Notes under the pieces: generated by a model
The model's input: only the letters and a program-made list of their open reading frames with translations
Database searches by the model: none
What the model was told of the DNA's origin: nothing
Assembly (NCBI RefSeq): GCF_000819865.1
Contig: NZ_CDDF01000001.1
Span: 318,036 to 382,035 of the forward strand
DNA: 64,000 bases
Source: Aeromonas eucrenophila
GTDB lineage: Bacteria; Pseudomonadota; Gammaproteobacteria; Enterobacterales; Aeromonadaceae
Reading direction: 5' to 3'
Position numbers and translations under genes: made by a program
Shown: positions 1 through 9,535 of the stretch, in pieces
Numbering within the stretch: the first letter of the stretch is position 1
Layout of the letters: every line of letters starts with the position of its first letter

Positions 1-688
1 GGAAGTGGCTCGCAACGCCAACGACACCCTGTTGCAGACTCGCCAGTCCAGCGAAGAGGCCGCCAACGGCGCCGAGCGGGTGGCCCGCACCATCAGCGCC
101 ATCAGCACCCTGGCCGACGAGATTGGCAACGCCTCCGGCGCAGTCGAGCGGCTGACCCACAATGCCAACCGCATCAACGAAGTGGTCAACGTCATCAACG
201 CTATCTCCCAGCAGACCAACCTGCTGGCACTCAATGCCGCCATCGAAGCTGCCCGCGCCGGCGAGCAGGGCCGTGGCTTCGCCGTGGTGGCCGACGAGGT
301 ACGCACCCTCGCCAGCCGCACCCAGCAGGCCACGGTGGAGATCCAGCAGATGATCGAAGAGCTGCAAAGCGGCACTGGGGCGCTCAACGACATCATGGAG
401 AAGACGGTCGGGCGCGCCGCCAGCAGCCAGCAGCTCATCACCGAGGTGGGGCTGGACATCGACAAGCTGAGCAGCCACAGCGATGCGGTGCTGGAGATGA
501 GCACCCAGATCGCCACCTCCAGCGAGGAGCAAAGCTCGGTGGCCGAGGAGATCACCCGCAACCTGGATCAGGTTCGCCACGAGGCGAGCCGGGTGGAAGA
601 GTCGGCCAGCGCCTCTGTGGCCGGCACCTCCGGCCTCAAGGCGACCGCTACCGAACTCAGCCAGGCCATGACCGGCCTGCGGATCTAG
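1..688 (+). CDS. Methyl-accepting chemotaxis protein, C-terminal part (5' end outside window)
   Basis: Cytoplasmic signalling domain of a chemoreceptor, which controls CheA kinase through CheW. The reading frame is open from base 2, so the gene starts upstream; the GTG at base 5 is internal. The highly conserved hairpin tip is visible ([20 protein letters not shown] followed by [15 protein letters not shown]), flanked by long heptad-type helices ending at GLRI. The ligand-binding and membrane parts are missing from the window, so the stimulus cannot be told. A strong terminator follows directly. Confidence 0.95.
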   Translation, partial: EVARNANDTLLQTRQSSEEAANGAERVARTISAISTLADEIGNASGAVERLTHNANRINEVVNVINAISQQTNLLALNAAIEAARAGEQGRGFAVVADEVRTLASRTQQATVEIQQMIEELQSGTGALNDIMEKTVGRAASSQQLITEVGLDIDKLSSHSDAVLEMSTQIATSSEEQSSVAEEITRNLDQVRHEASRVEESASASVAGTSGLKATATELSQAMTGLRI

Positions 689-713
689 TCGGCACAGTCT
701 CGCAACAATAAAA

Positions 714-740
714 GGGCTCCCCACGGGGAGCCCTGCTTTT
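714..740 (+). terminator. Rho-independent terminator of the chemoreceptor gene
   Basis: GC-rich stem (GGGCTCCC pairing with GGGAGCCC) followed by CTTTT, 25 bases after the stop codon. Confidence 0.8.
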
Positions 741-862
741 GGTCCCTTCTTTACCCCGAGAAACACTCGTTCCTCGGCCTGACGAGCGGGATGAAAGCTG
801 GCTTAAACCCGGCGTTGCCACTAAAATACGCCCCCTCTTCTTTCTGGCATCGGTAAACACCC

Positions 863-2053
863 ATGAGCGCTTACATCTACCTCGTCAAAGGCCGCGAAAA
901 ATCCCTGCTGCGCCGTCACCCCTGGATCTTCTCCAAGGGGATTGAGCGGGTTGAAGGCAACCCCATCGACGGCGATACCGTCGAGATTTACGCCAACGAC
1001 GGCAAGTGGCTCGCCCGTGGGGCCTGGTCGGGCAGCTCCCAGATCCGCGCCCGGGTCTGGACCTTCGACAAAGACGAGACCGTCGATCTGGACTTCTTCC
1101 TCCGTCGCCTCAAATATGCCCAGGAGTCCCGGGATCCGCTGATCAAGCGCCAGGGTCTCACTGGCTATCGTCTGTGCGCCGCCGAGTCTGACGGTCTACC
1201 GGGCCTGACCATCGACCGTTATGCCGACTTCCTGGTGTGCCAAATCCTCTCCGCCGGGGTCGAGTTCCAGCGCGAGCTGATCACCCAAGCCCTGCGTACC
1301 CTCTACCCCGAGTGCAGCATCTATGAGCGCTCCGACGTGGCGGTACGCAAGAAGGAAGGCCTGAAAGAGCGCACCGGCGTCATCCATGGAGAGACCCCGA
1401 CCGAGCCCGTGGTCATCGAAGAGAACGGCGTCAAGATCCTGGTGGACATCCGCAACGGTCACAAGACCGGTTTCTATCTGGATCAGCGTGACAACCGTCA
1501 GGCGGTCTCCAAGTACACCGAAGGCAAGCGGGTGCTCAACTGCTTCAGCTACACCGGTGGTTTTGGCATCTATGCCCTCAAGGGCGGCGCCAGCGAAGTG
1601 GTCAACGTGGATCTCTCCCAGACTGCGCTGGATACCGCTCGCCAGAACGCCGAGCTGAACGGTCTGGATATCAGCAACACCCAGTTCATTCGTCATGATG
1701 TATTCAAACTGCTGCGGGAATACCGCGAGAAGGGCGAGAAGTTCGACGTCATAGTGCTGGATCCGCCGAAGTTTGCCGAGAGCAAGGCCCAACTGCTGGG
1801 TGCCTGCCGCGGCTACAAGGACATCAACATGCTGGCCTTCCAGCTGCTGGCGCCGGGCGGCGTGCTCTTGACCTACTCCTGCTCCGGCCTGATGGAGCAG
1901 AGCCTGTTCCAGAAGATCGTGGCGGATGCCGCGCTCGACGCCGGTCGTGATGCCCAGATCCTGGAGCTCCTGTCCCAAGCTTCCGATCACCCCATCGGCA
2001 CCGCCTACCCTGAAGGCTTCTACCTCAAGGGCCTGGTGGTTCGCGCCCGCTGA
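863..2053 (+). CDS. rlmI: 23S rRNA (cytosine-1962-C5)-methyltransferase RlmI
   Basis: SAM-dependent methyltransferase that makes m5C1962 in 23S rRNA. The 396 residues match the E. coli length. The N-terminal 75 residues look like a PUA domain ([10 protein letters not shown] at about 18-27). The Rossmann core follows: a SAM-binding motif near 225 ([17 protein letters not shown]), the family signature DPPKF near 300 and the SCSG segment near 340 that carries the expected catalytic cysteine. The gene is monocistronic between two terminators. Confidence 0.95.
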   Translation: MSAYIYLVKGREKSLLRRHPWIFSKGIERVEGNPIDGDTVEIYANDGKWLARGAWSGSSQIRARVWTFDKDETVDLDFFLRRLKYAQESRDPLIKRQGLTGYRLCAAESDGLPGLTIDRYADFLVCQILSAGVEFQRELITQALRTLYPECSIYERSDVAVRKKEGLKERTGVIHGETPTEPVVIEENGVKILVDIRNGHKTGFYLDQRDNRQAVSKYTEGKRVLNCFSYTGGFGIYALKGGASEVVNVDLSQTALDTARQNAELNGLDISNTQFIRHDVFKLLREYREKGEKFDVIVLDPPKFAESKAQLLGACRGYKDINMLAFQLLAPGGVLLTYSCSGLMEQSLFQKIVADAALDAGRDAQILELLSQASDHPIGTAYPEGFYLKGLVVRAR

Positions 2054-2078
2054 TCTGCAACACACAGACACCTTGATC

Positions 2079-2109
2079 AAACAGGCCCGCAATGCGGGCC
2101 TGTTTTTTT
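2079..2109 (+). terminator. Terminator of rlmI; first copy of a 30-bp direct repeat
   Basis: Stem CAGGCCCGC/GCGGGCCTG followed by seven T. The 30 bases at 2079-2108 recur exactly at 3573-3602, on the other side of the acyltransferase gene. Confidence 0.9.
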
Positions 2110-2348
2110 ATGCGCTCACCCCCTGATGCGCAACCCCTAACCCACCCCCAGGCGTGCACCACGCCCTATACGTCTGCCTGTTTTTTCTTCGCAAGTGCAT
2201 ATTCATGACAACAATCACACTCATATGACTCTTGTTCGCATACTGTGATCCCGCCTATGACCGCCATGAGTCGAGGCTGCGGGTCCAAGGTGCCTGCATA
2301 ACAACAAAAACGATGTCAGGCCAAGCTGAACATCACAAGGATCCCGTC

Positions 2349-3542
2349 ATGAATCAATCATTGCCGCTGTTGACGCCGCTGCGGGGCATTGCTGCCCTGA
2401 TGGTGGTGCTGTTCCACGCCCGCTTGCTGCTGTTTCCCCAGTGGAAGGAGCCGATCGCCGAGGTGACCCAACTCATCGAGAACGGCTACCTCTGGGTCGA
2501 TCTCTTCTTCATCCTGAGCGGACTGGTGCTGGCCCACGTCTATGGGGAAGCCTGCTGTGGCCCTCGTCGCACCATCGGCTATGGCCGTTTTCTCTGGCTG
2601 CGGCTGACCCGAGTCTACCCCCTCTATTTCGTCACCCTGTTGCTGCTGGTAGGCTGGGAGCTCTACAAGGCCCAGCATCAGATAGGCTTCTTCGCCGGCC
2701 CCCTGTTCAAGATGTGGGAGTGGGAGGGCATGCAGCCCTTCGGCTCCCCCTTCACCCCGGTGGAGGCGCTGCCGAGTGCCCTCTTGTTGCTGCAGGTGGT
2801 GACGGATCATGGCTTGACCTGGAACTTCGCCGCCTGGTCCCTGAGCGTGGAGTGGATAAGCTACCTGCTGTTCCCGCTGCTCATTCCGCTTGCGGTCACC
2901 CGCAGTCGCTGGAGCCACCTCGCCCCGCTGCTGGCATTTATGGTGCTGGCGTTCATCGTTCACTGCCAGGGCACCCTGGATGTCACCAGCGGGGTGCTGG
3001 CAGTGGGACGCGGGGTAAGTGAATTTGTGTTCGGCCTCTGGCTGCTGCCCAGGGTCAAGGCGAGTCGGCAGCTGCCCATGATGGGGCGGGATCTGCCGCT
3101 GTTGCTGGCCTTTGCCCTACCCTGGGTGCTGCTGCAATTTCCCATGACGGCGCCACTGACCCTGCTGCTGATTGGCGCCTATGTGCTGCTGATCTGGATT
3201 GCCGCGGCGCAAGGCGCGCGCCAGAGCCCGCTGCTGCGCCTGCTCGACAATCGCTTCACCAACTGGCTGGGGGATCTCTCCTACTCCATCTACCTCTGGC
3301 ACGTCCTGGTGCTGCTCACAGGCGTAGAGCTCATCCATCATCTGGCTCCCGGTCTTACCGACTGGTGGTATGCCCAGACCAACCCATGGCTGGGAGGGCT
3401 CGCCACCCTGTTGATGCTGACACTGCTGCTCGGCATTTCCTGGCTGAGCTACATCGGGTTTGAGCGGCCGATACAGCGCAGGCTGCGCCGTTGGCAGGGC
3501 ATCAAGGGACTATGGCCGCGACCAGCGAAGCAGGAGGAATAG
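2349..3542 (+). CDS. Acyltransferase 3 family integral membrane protein
   Basis: Multi-pass inner-membrane acyltransferase (OafA/NodX-like family), expected to transfer acyl groups to a cell-surface carbohydrate; the acceptor cannot be deduced. The opening LTPLRGIAALMVVLFHA carries the family's R-G-IA...H motif, followed by some ten hydrophobic segments and a Tyr-Ser-Ile-Tyr-Leu-Trp-His motif near residue 315. An upstream extension to 2232 is possible, but the ATG at 2349 is preferred because AAGGA lies 7 bases before it and homology begins there (397 residues). The gene stands alone between two identical terminators, which suggests a separate insertion event. Confidence 0.88.
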   Translation: MNQSLPLLTPLRGIAALMVVLFHARLLLFPQWKEPIAEVTQLIENGYLWVDLFFILSGLVLAHVYGEACCGPRRTIGYGRFLWLRLTRVYPLYFVTLLLLVGWELYKAQHQIGFFAGPLFKMWEWEGMQPFGSPFTPVEALPSALLLLQVVTDHGLTWNFAAWSLSVEWISYLLFPLLIPLAVTRSRWSHLAPLLAFMVLAFIVHCQGTLDVTSGVLAVGRGVSEFVFGLWLLPRVKASRQLPMMGRDLPLLLAFALPWVLLQFPMTAPLTLLLIGAYVLLIWIAAAQGARQSPLLRLLDNRFTNWLGDLSYSIYLWHVLVLLTGVELIHHLAPGLTDWWYAQTNPWLGGLATLLMLTLLLGISWLSYIGFERPIQRRLRRWQGIKGLWPRPAKQEE

Positions 3543-3572
3543 ACCTGCGCCGTGGTGCTTTCCACCACCATA

Positions 3573-3602
3573 AAACAGGCCCGCAATGCGGGCCTGTTTT
3601 TT
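3573..3602. terminator. Bidirectional terminator; second copy of the 30-bp repeat
   Basis: Identical to 2079-2108. It can serve the acyltransferase gene on the plus strand and the convergent GST gene on the minus strand, where the stem is followed by TTTTA. Confidence 0.88.
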
Positions 3603-3620
3603 ATTGGAGCTCCGCCGATA

Positions 3621-4265
3621 TCAGTCGCGCTGGGGTGCCCCCAGGGGGAAGTAGTGGCGATAGGGTCTCGCCTCGTCCACCACCCGCACGACCGAGGGAT
3701 GAGCCAGCAGGCGGGCGCGATAGGCCCTAAGCTGGGCGCAAGCAGGCGGGATCTCGTGGGCCCAGTCCGCGTAGAAGAGAGAAGGCGCGGCGGCGCAATC
3801 GGCCAGGGTGAAGGTCTCCCCCGCCGCCCAGATGCGTCCACGCAGGCGCTCATCGAGCCAGGGATAAATCTTGTCCAGGATCTCCCGGGCCTGGGCCACC
3901 CCGTAGCTGTCGCGCTCGGCCGCCGGGCGCAGCCTGTCCAGCACCACCTTCTGCATGGGGGTCATCACATAGTTGTCGAACAGGCGATCCAGCATATGCA
4001 CCTCTATGCCCGCCTCCCCCGTCGGCACTAGCGTGCTGGGGCCCGGATGCAACTGCTGGAGATGCTCGATGATGGTGCTGCTCTCGAGCAGGGTATGGCC
4101 GTTGTCCACCAGCACGGGGAAGCGCTGGAGCGGCCAGAGGGCGGCTAGCTCGGCCTTGACCGTGGGGGATTCCAGATTGTGGTACTCGAACGCCAGGGCG
4201 TTTTCGTAGAGCGCGATCAACACCTTCTGGCTGTAGGACGAGAAGGGATGGGCATAGAGTTTCAT
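3621..4265 (-). CDS. Glutathione S-transferase family protein
   Basis: Soluble GST-fold protein of 214 residues. The thioredoxin-like N-terminal domain (MKLYAHPFSSYSQKVLIAL) includes Ser residues where the catalytic Ser/Cys is expected, RFPVLVDNG with the conserved cis-Pro, and LLESSTIIEHL (the ESxxI glutathione-binding motif). An all-helical C-terminal domain follows, with FTLADCAAAP near residue 155. Substrate is unknown; family members detoxify electrophiles or act in catabolic pathways. It is transcribed alone, toward the terminator at 3573. Confidence 0.9.
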   Translation of the reverse strand: MKLYAHPFSSYSQKVLIALYENALAFEYHNLESPTVKAELAALWPLQRFPVLVDNGHTLLESSTIIEHLQQLHPGPSTLVPTGEAGIEVHMLDRLFDNYVMTPMQKVVLDRLRPAAERDSYGVAQAREILDKIYPWLDERLRGRIWAAGETFTLADCAAAPSLFYADWAHEIPPACAQLRAYRARLLAHPSVVRVVDEARPYRHYFPLGAPQRD

Positions 4266-4371
4266 ATCACCGATTCCTTATATTCCGTTGCATTGACCAA
4301 ATTCAGGTCGTTTTTACTTCACCAAATATCATCAAAGCAGATGTAAATTTTGCAGGTAGCAAGCTAAGCCC

Positions 4372-4812
4372 TTATCCCTGCTCCTTGAGGGCGAGCACCA
4401 TGACGCCGCTGGCGATGAGGCCGATGCCGAACCACTCCCGCAAGGAGGGTCGCTCTCCGAGAAACAAGCAGGCGAATATCACCACCAGCACCAGGCTGAG
4501 CTTGTCGATGGGGGCCACCTGGGAGACGTCCCCCAGTTGCAGCGCCCGGAAATAGCAGAGCCAGGACGCCCCGGTGGCAAGCCCGGAGAGGCCGAGAAAC
4601 AGCCAGCTGTGGCCGGAGATCTGCAAGGGGTTGCTCCACTGCCGGGTGAGGGCGACATAGAGGCAGAGCAGCATGAAGATGATGGCGGTGCGGATCAGGG
4701 TCGCCAGATCCGCATTGATCTGCTGAACCCCCAACTTGGCCAGGATGGCGGTCAGGGCGGCGAAGAAGGCCGACAACAGGGCCCAGGAGAACCAGCCGAG
4801 GGAAGAGGTCAT
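4372..4812 (-). CDS. Half-size EamA/DMT transporter
   Basis: Inner-membrane protein of 146 residues with about five hydrophobic segments and one EamA domain (ending [18 protein letters not shown]). Most family members are ten-helix proteins with two fused EamA repeats; this is a single repeat and would need to dimerise. The frame stays open upstream to 5328, but that part is antisense to selD. The ATG at 4812 has AAGGA at a normal distance. Substrate is unknown. It diverges from selD. Confidence 0.85.
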   Translation of the reverse strand: MTSSLGWFSWALLSAFFAALTAILAKLGVQQINADLATLIRTAIIFMLLCLYVALTRQWSNPLQISGHSWLFLGLSGLATGASWLCYFRALQLGDVSQVAPIDKLSLVLVVIFACLFLGERPSLREWFGIGLIASGVMVLALKEQG

Positions 4813-5158
4813 GGTGTGCAGTCCTTGCCAAAGAGAAGTGCCCTTAGTTGTAGCAGAGCCCCTGCCGGCCGGTGGGGAAGTCTGTCTGGGCAGCGCAGAC
4901 ACAGCTTCTCGCGCCATTGCCGTGAATTGCGGTTCGGATCCCCCACCCACTTTGTGGCATAATGCCGCGTCCCGTGGCCCTTGGTGGCTCTGGTATGGGC
5001 CCTGGCCCCGATACCCCGTCCGACTCAGCGGTCTATCCACCGCTCTGCCCGCGATGCCTGCCAAGACCACCCATCTTCTGCGATCTATCCGCATCGTGAA
5101 GGCCGTGCCGTTATCCCGTCGTGCGCGCCAACGCGAGCTTGAACCAAGAGGGCTAACT
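4813..5158. other. Divergent intergenic region, eamA / selD
   Basis: This 346-base stretch holds the 5' ends of the two divergent genes. The plus frame is open through it, but no protein homology is apparent and the SelD family start is at 5159. I find no convincing sigma-70 promoter pair, hairpin terminator or repeat. Confidence 0.5.
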
Positions 5159-6196
5159 ATGTCTTCCATTCGTCTGACCCAATACAGCCACGGCGCTGGC
5201 TGCGGCTGCAAAATCTCCCCCAAGGTGCTCGACACCATTCTCAAGAGCCAGATCCCGGGTTTTGACGATCCGACTCTGATCGTTGGCAACAGCAGCAAGG
5301 ATGACGCCGCCGTAGTGGACATCGGCAACGGTCAGGGCATCGTCTCCACCACCGACTTCTTCATGCCCATCGTCGACGATCCCTTCACCTTCGGCCGCAT
5401 CGCCGCTACCAACGCCATCAGCGACATCTACGCCATGGGCGGCAAACCCATCGTCGCCATCGCCATCCTCGGCTGGCCCATCAATACCCTGGCGCCGGAA
5501 GTGGCACAGCAGGTGATAGACGGCGGCCGCCAGGTGTGCCACGAGGCGGGCATTTCCTTGGCCGGTGGTCACAGCATCGACGCCCCCGAGCCCATCTTCG
5601 GCCTCGCCGTGACCGGCATAGTGCCGCTCGATGCCATCAAGCAGAACGACACCGCCGAGGCCGGCGACGTGCTCTACCTGACCAAGCCCCTCGGCATCGG
5701 CATCCTGACTACCGCCCAGAAGAAGGGCAAGCTCAAACCCGAGCACGAGCAACTGGCCCCCGAGGCCATGTGCACCCTCAACAAGATTGGCCAGCGCTTC
5801 GCTGCGCTCAAGGGTGTGCACGCCATGACGGACGTCACCGGCTTTGGTCTGGCCGGCCACCTGCTGGAGATGTGTGAAGGCTCCCGGCTCTGCGCCCGCC
5901 TCGATTTCAATGCCCTGCCGCTGTTGCCCGAGGTGGATCATTACCTCGCCGAAGGCTGCGTGCCGGGCGGCACCCTACGCAACCACGACTCCTACGGCCA
6001 CAAGCTCGATGCCATGGACGATCGCACCCGCAACATCCTCTGCGATCCGCAGACCAGCGGTGGCCTGTTGGTGGCGGTCGGCAAAGAGAGCGAGGCCGAG
6101 CTGCTGGCCATTGCCCGCGAGGCCGGACTCTCCCTCTCCCCCGTCGGGCTGATGAAGCCTCTGGATGGCGAGCGCTTCATCGAGGTCATCCAATGA
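5159..6196 (+). CDS. selD: Selenide, water dikinase (selenophosphate synthetase)
   Basis: Makes selenophosphate from selenide and ATP, the selenium donor for selenocysteine and 2-selenouridine. It has 345 residues against 347 in E. coli. The active-site segment GAGCGCKIS is at 12-20, with the expected catalytic Cys15 and Lys18; the enzyme is the Cys form, not a selenoprotein. [20 protein letters not shown] and the DPQTSGG motif near 290 are conserved. The ATG at 5159 follows a GAGGG at a suitable distance. It overlaps mnmH by 4 bases (ATGA). No selA, selB or selC lies in the window, so the local partner is tRNA selenation. Confidence 0.96.
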   Translation: MSSIRLTQYSHGAGCGCKISPKVLDTILKSQIPGFDDPTLIVGNSSKDDAAVVDIGNGQGIVSTTDFFMPIVDDPFTFGRIAATNAISDIYAMGGKPIVAIAILGWPINTLAPEVAQQVIDGGRQVCHEAGISLAGGHSIDAPEPIFGLAVTGIVPLDAIKQNDTAEAGDVLYLTKPLGIGILTTAQKKGKLKPEHEQLAPEAMCTLNKIGQRFAALKGVHAMTDVTGFGLAGHLLEMCEGSRLCARLDFNALPLLPEVDHYLAEGCVPGGTLRNHDSYGHKLDAMDDRTRNILCDPQTSGGLLVAVGKESEAELLAIAREAGLSLSPVGLMKPLDGERFIEVIQ

Positions 6197-7323
6197 GTGC
6201 GTTGCCACAGGCGACGGATCTGGCCCGCATCTTCCTCGAAGACGTGCCGCTTATCGACCTGCGCGCCCCCATCGAGTTCAAGGACGGCGCCTTCCCCAGC
6301 GCCATCAACTTGCCGCTGATGACGGACGAGGAGCGCGCCCAGGTCGGCACCTGCTTCAAGCAGCAGGGTCAGGCCGCCGCCATCGCGCTGGGTCATCAAC
6401 TGGTGGGCGGCGCCGTGCGGGCTGAGCGCATGGAAAGCTGGCTGGCGCAGCTGCGCCAGCAGCCCGATGCCTTGCTCTACTGCTTTCGCGGCGGCCTGCG
6501 CTCCCAGACGGTGCAACAGTGGCTCCATGAGGCCGGCGTCACCCGTCCGCGGGTGGCTGGCGGCTACAAGGAGCTGCGCCGCTTCCTCATGGATACTCAG
6601 GACAAGGCTTCGGCCGAGTGCCACTGGACAGTGCTGACCGGCATGACCGGCTCCGGCAAGACCCACATGCTGGCAAAGGTCGCCCAGGCGGTGGATCTGG
6701 AGGGGCATGCCCACCACAGGGGCTCCTCCTTCGGCCAGCTCCCCGGGGGCCAGCCCAGCAACATCAACTTCGAGAACAAGCTCGCCATCGAGCTGCTCAA
6801 GCGCCGCCACCTTGGGGAACATGCCTTCGTGGTGGAAGACGAGAGCCGCCTCATCGGTCGCTGCGCCCTGCCGCTGAACCTCTATGAGGCCATGTGCCAG
6901 GCCCCGCTGGTGGTGGTGGACGTGCCGCAAGAAGAGCGTGCCGAGCAGATCCGCATCGATTACGTACAGGATCTCTGGCAGCGTTACCTGGAGATGTATG
7001 GCGCAGAAGATGGCTGGCCGCTGTTTGCCGCCTACCTGACCGATGCCCTGGCCCGCCTCAAACGTCGCCTGGGGGACAAGGATCATAGAGAGCTGGATGC
7101 GCTGATGCAGGCGGCCCTCGCCGAGCAGGCCCGGAGCGGCAATACCGAGCTGCATCTGGCCTGGATCCGTCTCCTGCTGACCCGCTACTACGACCCCATG
7201 TATCTCTATCAGCTGGACAACAAGCGTGAGCGAGTGCATTTCAGGGGCGACAAGCAGGCCTGTCTCGCCTTTTTTGCAGAACAACACGCCAACCAGGCTA
7301 ATCAGAAGAGTTCGATATGCTGA
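6193..7323 (+). CDS. mnmH: tRNA 2-selenouridine synthase
   Basis: Converts 2-thiouridine at the wobble position of certain tRNAs to 2-selenouridine through a geranylated intermediate, using selenophosphate from SelD. The N-terminal rhodanese domain contains the catalytic Cys97 in YCFRGG, the same number as in E. coli. A P-loop (GMTGSGKT, 150-157) opens the C-terminal nucleotide-binding domain. It has 376 residues. It is coupled by ATGA to selD upstream and overlaps gloC by 7 bases downstream, so the three genes form one operon. Confidence 0.95.
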   Translation: MSALPQATDLARIFLEDVPLIDLRAPIEFKDGAFPSAINLPLMTDEERAQVGTCFKQQGQAAAIALGHQLVGGAVRAERMESWLAQLRQQPDALLYCFRGGLRSQTVQQWLHEAGVTRPRVAGGYKELRRFLMDTQDKASAECHWTVLTGMTGSGKTHMLAKVAQAVDLEGHAHHRGSSFGQLPGGQPSNINFENKLAIELLKRRHLGEHAFVVEDESRLIGRCALPLNLYEAMCQAPLVVVDVPQEERAEQIRIDYVQDLWQRYLEMYGAEDGWPLFAAYLTDALARLKRRLGDKDHRELDALMQAALAEQARSGNTELHLAWIRLLLTRYYDPMYLYQLDNKRERVHFRGDKQACLAFFAEQHANQANQKSSIC

Positions 7324-7961
7324 AATTTGAGATTATTCCGGTCACTCCCTTTGCCCAGAACTGCTCCCTCATCTGGTGTGACGAGACCCGCCAGGCGGCG
7401 CTCATCGATCCCGGTGGCGAGGCAGACAAGCTGTTGGCCGCCATCGCCAAACACGACCTCGTGTTGTCGAAGATCCTGCTGACCCACGGCCACCTGGATC
7501 ACGTGGGTGCCGCCGCCGAGCTGCGCACCCGTACCGGCGTGCGCATCACGGGCCCCCACAAGGAAGACGCCTTCTGGCTCGACATGCTGCCTCAGCAGAG
7601 CCAGATGTTCGGTTTCCCCCACACCCCCGCCTTCAGTCCAGATGCCTGGCTGGCAGAGGGAGACAAGGTGGCGCTCGGCAACTGCGAGCTGGAGGTCTAT
7701 TTCTGTCCGGGTCACACCCCGGGGCATGTGATCTTGCTGAGCCGGGCCGAGCAGCTCGCCTGGGTCGGCGACGTGCTGTTTGCCGGCGGCATAGGTCGCA
7801 CCGACTTCCCCCGCGGGGATCACGCCACCCTCATTCGTTCGATCACCGAGACCCTGTTGCCGCTCGGGGATGACATCGTCTTCGTGCCGGGCCACGGGCC
7901 CAGCTCCACCTTCGGCCGCGAGCGGGTCAGCAACCCCTACCTCACCCAGCCGGTCTGGTAG
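7317..7961 (+). CDS. gloC: Type II glyoxalase / MBL-fold hydrolase (YcbL)
   Basis: Metallo-beta-lactamase-fold thioesterase of 214 residues, expected to hydrolyse S-lactoylglutathione. The metal-binding THGHLDHVG motif starts near residue 58; a second His is in CPGHTPGH near 135, an Asp in [15 protein letters not shown] near 155 and a final His in VPGHGP near 198. Short proteins with GGIGRTDFP belong to the GloC rather than the longer GloB group. Last gene of the selD operon, overlapping mnmH by 7 bases, with a terminator 11 bases after the stop. Confidence 0.92.
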   Translation: MLKFEIIPVTPFAQNCSLIWCDETRQAALIDPGGEADKLLAAIAKHDLVLSKILLTHGHLDHVGAAAELRTRTGVRITGPHKEDAFWLDMLPQQSQMFGFPHTPAFSPDAWLAEGDKVALGNCELEVYFCPGHTPGHVILLSRAEQLAWVGDVLFAGGIGRTDFPRGDHATLIRSITETLLPLGDDIVFVPGHGPSSTFGRERVSNPYLTQPVW

Positions 7962-7972
7962 CACGGCAAACG

Positions 7973-8005
7973 ACAAAGGGCGACCCCATGGGTCGCCCTT
8001 TGTCA
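7973..8005 (+). terminator. Terminator of selD-mnmH-gloC
   Basis: Perfect stem ACAAAGGGCGACC/GGTCGCCCTTTGT with a 4-base loop; the T tract is short and embedded in the stem. Confidence 0.75.
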
Positions 8006-8031
8006 TCGCCGATGCCAGAGCATCAGAATGC

Positions 8032-8056
8032 AAAAAGCCACTCCGGGGAGTGGCTC
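8032..8056 (-). terminator. Terminator of rplY
   Basis: On the minus strand, stem AGCCACTCC/GGAGTGGCT followed by TTTTTG, 24 bases past the rplY stop. Confidence 0.85.
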
Positions 8057-8079
8057 TTCATTCAACCGAACCGACGCAA

Positions 8080-8367
8080 TTAGATGCGTACGAAGTCCAG
8101 GTGAACCAGCTTGTAACGTACAGGGTGACGTTGGATCGCCTTGACGTTTACTTTCACTTCTTCACCGTTGATGACCAGGGTCAGCTCGGAGGAGTAGAAC
8201 TCCGGCTTCTCTTGGGCCAGGATCAGTTTCTTGTGATCCACAGTGATGGAAACGGCTTCTTTACCAGCACCGTAAACGATGGCAGGAACTTGGTCAGCGT
8301 GACGCAGGCGGCGGCTCGCACCTTTCCCCAGGTCAGAACGGACTTCAGCTTGGAATACGAAAGACAT
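8080..8367 (-). CDS. rplY: 50S ribosomal protein L25
   Basis: Short-form L25, which binds 5S rRNA. It has 95 residues against 94 in E. coli and starts [36 protein letters not shown] and the C-terminal [13 protein letters not shown] are typical. The frame is open further upstream to 8421, but the family start is the ATG at 8367. Single-gene unit. Confidence 0.97.
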   Translation of the reverse strand: MSFVFQAEVRSDLGKGASRRLRHADQVPAIVYGAGKEAVSITVDHKKLILAQEKPEFYSSELTLVINGEEVKVNVKAIQRHPVRYKLVHLDFVRI

Positions 8368-8609
8368 AGTGTTTATCTCTTTTAAGATGAATGTATGGTG
8401 TTGACTGCGACCGGTCAGCACCTCGCAAAACGAGCGCGAATACTAGCATGGGCCCAAGGCGGATACAAGCCGGCGCCCCGCGCTCATCGGCCCCTGTGCC
8501 CAATCAGACTATTTTTGCAGTCGAGACCACGCCGGATCTCAACCAGAGGTTGTCTGCCACCCCACTTTTCCCCTCAGACCAACTGACCGAAGCGCCCGGG
8601 AACATATCC

Positions 8610-9452
8610 TCAGCGCCCCTGATCCAGCCGGGCAAATTGCTGCTGGCGCTGGGCCGGGCTCATGGCATCGAACTGGGCCAGGGTCTCGGCCCGCGGGCAA
8701 TAGAGGCTCTGGCCCGTCTTGACCCTGATCCCCTTGCCCATGCTGGTGCGGTTGTCTTCCACCAGGGCCAGCAGATAGCTGTAGGTATCGGCCCCGCCCC
8801 CCTGGGACACCAGCTGGCTCGCGATGCGCCAGAGGGTCTCGCCCGCCGCGACCTGGTGACAGACCCGCGAGTTTCCTTCTCCTGCCGCCGGCGCCGACAG
8901 GGTCAGGGTCGTCGCTTCCGTCGGTCCGGAGGCGGCGGCAAGCTGCACCTGGGCAGGCTCAGAGGGGGAGACATTCAAGGCTCGATGGCGCACCAAGCGG
9001 GCCAACAGTGGCTCAGGCGACGCCAGCCGACGGCTTTCCTCACCGAGACCGGGCAGGGAGAACTCGGCGATAAAGGGCTGACTCAGCCCTTCCTGTGACG
9101 GGATGGAGGCCGCCATGCCGACGGCCGGATTGACCGGCTGATTGGGCGCCATGCCATAGGCCATCTCGTCGATGCGCTTGAGCCTGGCCAGATACGCCTT
9201 GGAGAGCTGCGCCTCCCCTTCGAACAAGTCGAAGGGCGGCACCAGCCTCGCGGGGAACAGCACCAGCCAGTGACCGTTCTTTTTCTTCTGCTCCAGCGGC
9301 GGAAACTGATTGCCCCGCCACGCCACGAAGATGGGCGGCACCGCGCTGTGTACCGGATAATATTCCGGATTGAGCTGCACCCAGGTTTGTTCCGCGATGG
9401 GTTGATATCCGCTGATGTTGACCAGCGCCACCCCTAACCAGATCCCCAGCAT
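8610..9452 (-). CDS. LysM-like (FimV-type) domain protein, function unknown
   Basis: A 280-residue protein with a short hydrophobic N-terminus (MLGIWLGVALVNISGY) that could be a signal or anchor. A Pro- and Ala-rich middle follows. Near residue 195 there is a LysM-like module (VAAGETLWRIASQL, then KTGQSLYCP) resembling the periplasmic peptidoglycan-binding segment of FimV/HubP proteins. No FimV C-terminal domain is present. AGGAGG lies 7 bases before the ATG. It lies alone between rplY and hrpA. A role at the cell wall is inference from the LysM-like module. Confidence 0.7.
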   Translation of the reverse strand: MLGIWLGVALVNISGYQPIAEQTWVQLNPEYYPVHSAVPPIFVAWRGNQFPPLEQKKKNGHWLVLFPARLVPPFDLFEGEAQLSKAYLARLKRIDEMAYGMAPNQPVNPAVGMAASIPSQEGLSQPFIAEFSLPGLGEESRRLASPEPLLARLVRHRALNVSPSEPAQVQLAAASGPTEATTLTLSAPAAGEGNSRVCHQVAAGETLWRIASQLVSQGGGADTYSYLLALVEDNRTSMGKGIRVKTGQSLYCPRAETLAQFDAMSPAQRQQQFARLDQGR

Positions 9453-9535
9453 CCTATGCCCTCCTGATCCCCTCGTTCACCGACCCCATTGTGTGACGCA
9501 TCGCACAATGGTTCAGAAAACAGACACATAGCAGC

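Noticed and set aside
4736-5158. N-terminal extension of selD
   Set aside because: The family start with GAGCGCK at residue 12 is at 5159; the upstream residues are not homologous to any SelD.
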